Below, in pieces: positions 4,088 through 5,486 of a stretch of DNA of 5,486 nt. Source of the DNA: Actinomycetota bacterium (GTDB lineage: Bacteria > Actinomycetota > Actinomycetes > Nanopelagicales > Nanopelagicaceae). The position numbers were made by a program, and so were the translations under genes. The stretch is taken from NCBI GenBank assembly GCA_009697555.1, contig WLQV01000079.1, forward strand, positions 1-5,486. Reading direction: 5' to 3'. The first letter of the stretch is position 1; every line of letters starts with the position of its first letter. The notes beneath the pieces were generated by a model. The model was not told the origin of the DNA, searched no databases, and was given only the letters and a program-made list of their open reading frames with translations.

Positions 4088-5350
4088 ATGAATGGCCGCA
4101 TTGCCACATTAATGGTGCATACCTCACCACTTGAACAAGCAGGTATTGGTGATGCTGGCGGCATGAATATTTATGTCGCCGAGAGTGCAAAGCGCATGGC
4201 GGCAATGGGCGTCACGGTAGATATTTTTACGCGTCGCCTTAATCCCGATCTGCCAGATGTTGTTGAATTTGCACCCAATGTTCAAGTGCATCACTTGGGT
4301 AGTGGCCTAGCTGAAGGAATTACCAAGGAGCGTTTACCAGAATTAATCCCAGCACTTGCAGAAGAATTCAAGGCAGCTCTTGCAAAGGAGCACTACGACC
4401 TAGTTCATTCCCATTATTGGATCAGCGGCAAAGTCGCACTCGGTGCTATGGGCAAAGGAAATGCCGCGCTGCCATTGGTTCACACGATGCATACGATGGC
4501 ACGAGTAAAGAACCTCAACCTTGCGGAGGGTGAAACACCGGAGCCACCAATTCGAGTGCAAGGTGAGACTCAGATCGTCGCCTCAGCTGCTGCACTTATT
4601 GCGAATACTGATGCCGAAGCTGCGAGTTTGGTCTCGCTCTATGAAGCCTGTCCCGACATCGTTCATGTTGTGTCACCTGGTGTAGATCTTTCAAATTTCA
4701 CACCAGGTGCAGGACGTGCCAAGGCCCGTCAAGATTTAGGAATTGCTGCAGATGCATCAGTGCTCACATTCGTTGGTCGAATTCAGCCACATAAAGGCCC
4801 AGAACTTCTGATTCAAGCAACGGCACAGATGTTGCAGCACTCACCACACTTGCGTGCAAAATTGAGAGTCTTCATTATCGGTGGCGCATCAGGTAGCAAT
4901 ACTGCTGAAGTAGAACGGATGAAAGAGTTAGTAAGTTGGTTAGATATCTCTGAGATTGTTACTTTCTTGCCACCAGTGAGTCGCGAAGATTTGCCGCAGT
5001 GGTATCGCCTCTCAGATTTAGTTTGCGTTCCCAGCTATTCCGAAAGTTTTGGCCTCGTTGCACTTGAAGCACAAGCGTGTGGAACTCCAGTTGTCGCAAC
5101 CGCTGTCGGTGGACTTCGTACCGCAGTTGCTGATGGAATTTCCGGTGTATTGGTCGATGGCCACGATCCACGTGCCTGGTCATCCGTTATCTCTCGCTTA
5201 CTTGTTGAACCACAACGTCGGGTATTGCTCTCTATGGGTGCCATCGAACATGCATCGCACTTTGGTTGGGAAACAACTGCACGAGGCACACTAGATATTT
5301 ACGATCGCATTCTCTCGGGACAAGCGCAGCGCTCCAGCGTCAGTAGTTAA
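4088..5350 (+). CDS. mshA: D-inositol-3-phosphate glycosyltransferase, mycothiol synthesis
   Basis: MshA joins N-acetylglucosamine from UDP-GlcNAc to 1L-myo-inositol-3-phosphate, the first step of mycothiol synthesis, in the cytoplasm. The 420-residue protein has the GT-B fold of family GT4. The N-terminal domain carries HTSPLEQAGIGDAGGMNIYV (11-30), the acceptor and nucleotide loop, then HSHYWISG (107-114), HTMHTMARVKN (132-142) and ETPEPPIRVQGE (149-160). The C-terminal domain carries VSPGVD (195-200), FVGRIQPHKGPELL (228-241) with Arg231 and Lys236 for the phosphates, and the EX7E motif Glu319-SFGLVAL-Glu327. All residues I associate with Corynebacterium MshA catalysis are present. The start ATG matches the family N terminus, which begins just before the first strand. 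A usable Shine-Dalgarno is missing, suggesting leaderless translation. The YbjN gene abuts it, as in mycobacteria, where mshA and a YbjN-domain gene are neighbours. Confidence 0.96.
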   Translation: MNGRIATLMVHTSPLEQAGIGDAGGMNIYVAESAKRMAAMGVTVDIFTRRLNPDLPDVVEFAPNVQVHHLGSGLAEGITKERLPELIPALAEEFKAALAKEHYDLVHSHYWISGKVALGAMGKGNAALPLVHTMHTMARVKNLNLAEGETPEPPIRVQGETQIVASAAALIANTDAEAASLVSLYEACPDIVHVVSPGVDLSNFTPGAGRAKARQDLGIAADASVLTFVGRIQPHKGPELLIQATAQMLQHSPHLRAKLRVFIIGGASGSNTAEVERMKELVSWLDISEIVTFLPPVSREDLPQWYRLSDLVCVPSYSESFGLVALEAQACGTPVVATAVGGLRTAVADGISGVLVDGHDPRAWSSVISRLLVEPQRRVLLSMGAIEHASHFGWETTARGTLDIYDRILSGQAQRSSVSS

Positions 5351-5486
5351 ATGGCTGCCATCGATCCTCGCGTCATAATTGAAGAATTTCTTGATTCGCA
5401 TGCCCTTGATTTTGAACGTAAAGATGAGAACACCTTTCTGATCACACTTCCTGGTGAGAAGAAACTTCAAACTCATCTAGCTCTGA
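5351..5486 (+). CDS. YbjN-domain protein, 3' end cut by window
   Basis: An open frame starts with ATG immediately after the mshA stop (TAA then ATG, no gap) and runs off the window after 45 codons. It begins MAAIDPRVIIEEFLDSHALD, then reads FLITLPGEKKLQTHLAL near the cut. The helix followed by an Asp-Phe-Glu-Arg strand and the LPGEKKL turn resembles the actinobacterial YbjN family, which has a type III secretion chaperone-like fold. Members have no agreed function. Position supports the call: in mycobacteria the gene after mshA encodes a YbjN-domain protein of this kind. Zero spacing implies co-transcription and translational coupling with mshA. The family call rests on only about a third of the protein plus context. 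Confidence 0.75.
   Translation, partial: MAAIDPRVIIEEFLDSHALDFERKDENTFLITLPGEKKLQTHLAL

Noticed and set aside
5291..5476. Minus-strand frame over the mshA-YbjN junction
   Set aside because: The + strand here has mshA ending and a YbjN-like frame starting with zero spacing; the opposite frame resembles no family.

Overview
The window looks like a low-to-mid GC actinobacterial chromosome, most likely from the small-genome freshwater group (acI / Nanopelagicales type). That placement is inferred from three things: actinobacteria-specific families (MshA for mycothiol, SseC/DUF1416, DUF4395, FABP-type nitrobindin), moderate GC with mixed codon use, and very tight gene packing. All supported genes lie on the + strand. 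No mobile element, tRNA, rRNA or CRISPR was seen.

Layout. Positions 2-262 hold the 3' part of a thioredoxin-like gene with a CAPC centre. Positions 263-453 are the only sizeable gap. They are not empty: they contain a -10-like box (307-312), an apparently leaderless 27-codon leader peptide ORF (319-402) ending Cys-Arg-Met-stop, and two imperfect hairpins. An upstream segment (404-411) is complementary to the ribosome binding site of the next gene. From 454 a compact sulfur cluster follows: a DUF4395 membrane protein (454-900), a two-domain thiosulfate sulfurtransferase (920-1753) and SseC/DUF1416 (1753-2082). It continues with short spacings into a Fur-family regulator with Nur-like histidines (2096-2512), a YgfZ-type folate-binding protein (2522-3424), a 33-residue one-helix membrane peptide (3438-3539) and a nitrobindin/FABP-fold protein (3548-4045). 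After a 42-bp gap with its own -10-like box come mshA (4088-5350) and, directly abutting it, the start of a YbjN-domain gene cut by the window end (5351-5486).

How it fits together. The first half looks like a sulfane-sulfur or thiosulfate handling module, possibly governed by a cysteine-sensing leader peptide. The middle carries metal-regulation and Fe-S/heme-type genes (Fur, YgfZ, nitrobindin fold). The last part starts mycothiol synthesis, the main actinobacterial thiol, which consumes cysteine. The common theme, by inference, is thiol, sulfur and metal homeostasis.

The most interesting item is the leader region at 307-453. It combines a candidate leaderless start, a short peptide with a terminal Cys codon, RNA hairpins and an RBS-complementary segment. 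Together these suggest a cysteine-responsive attenuator in front of the sulfur genes.
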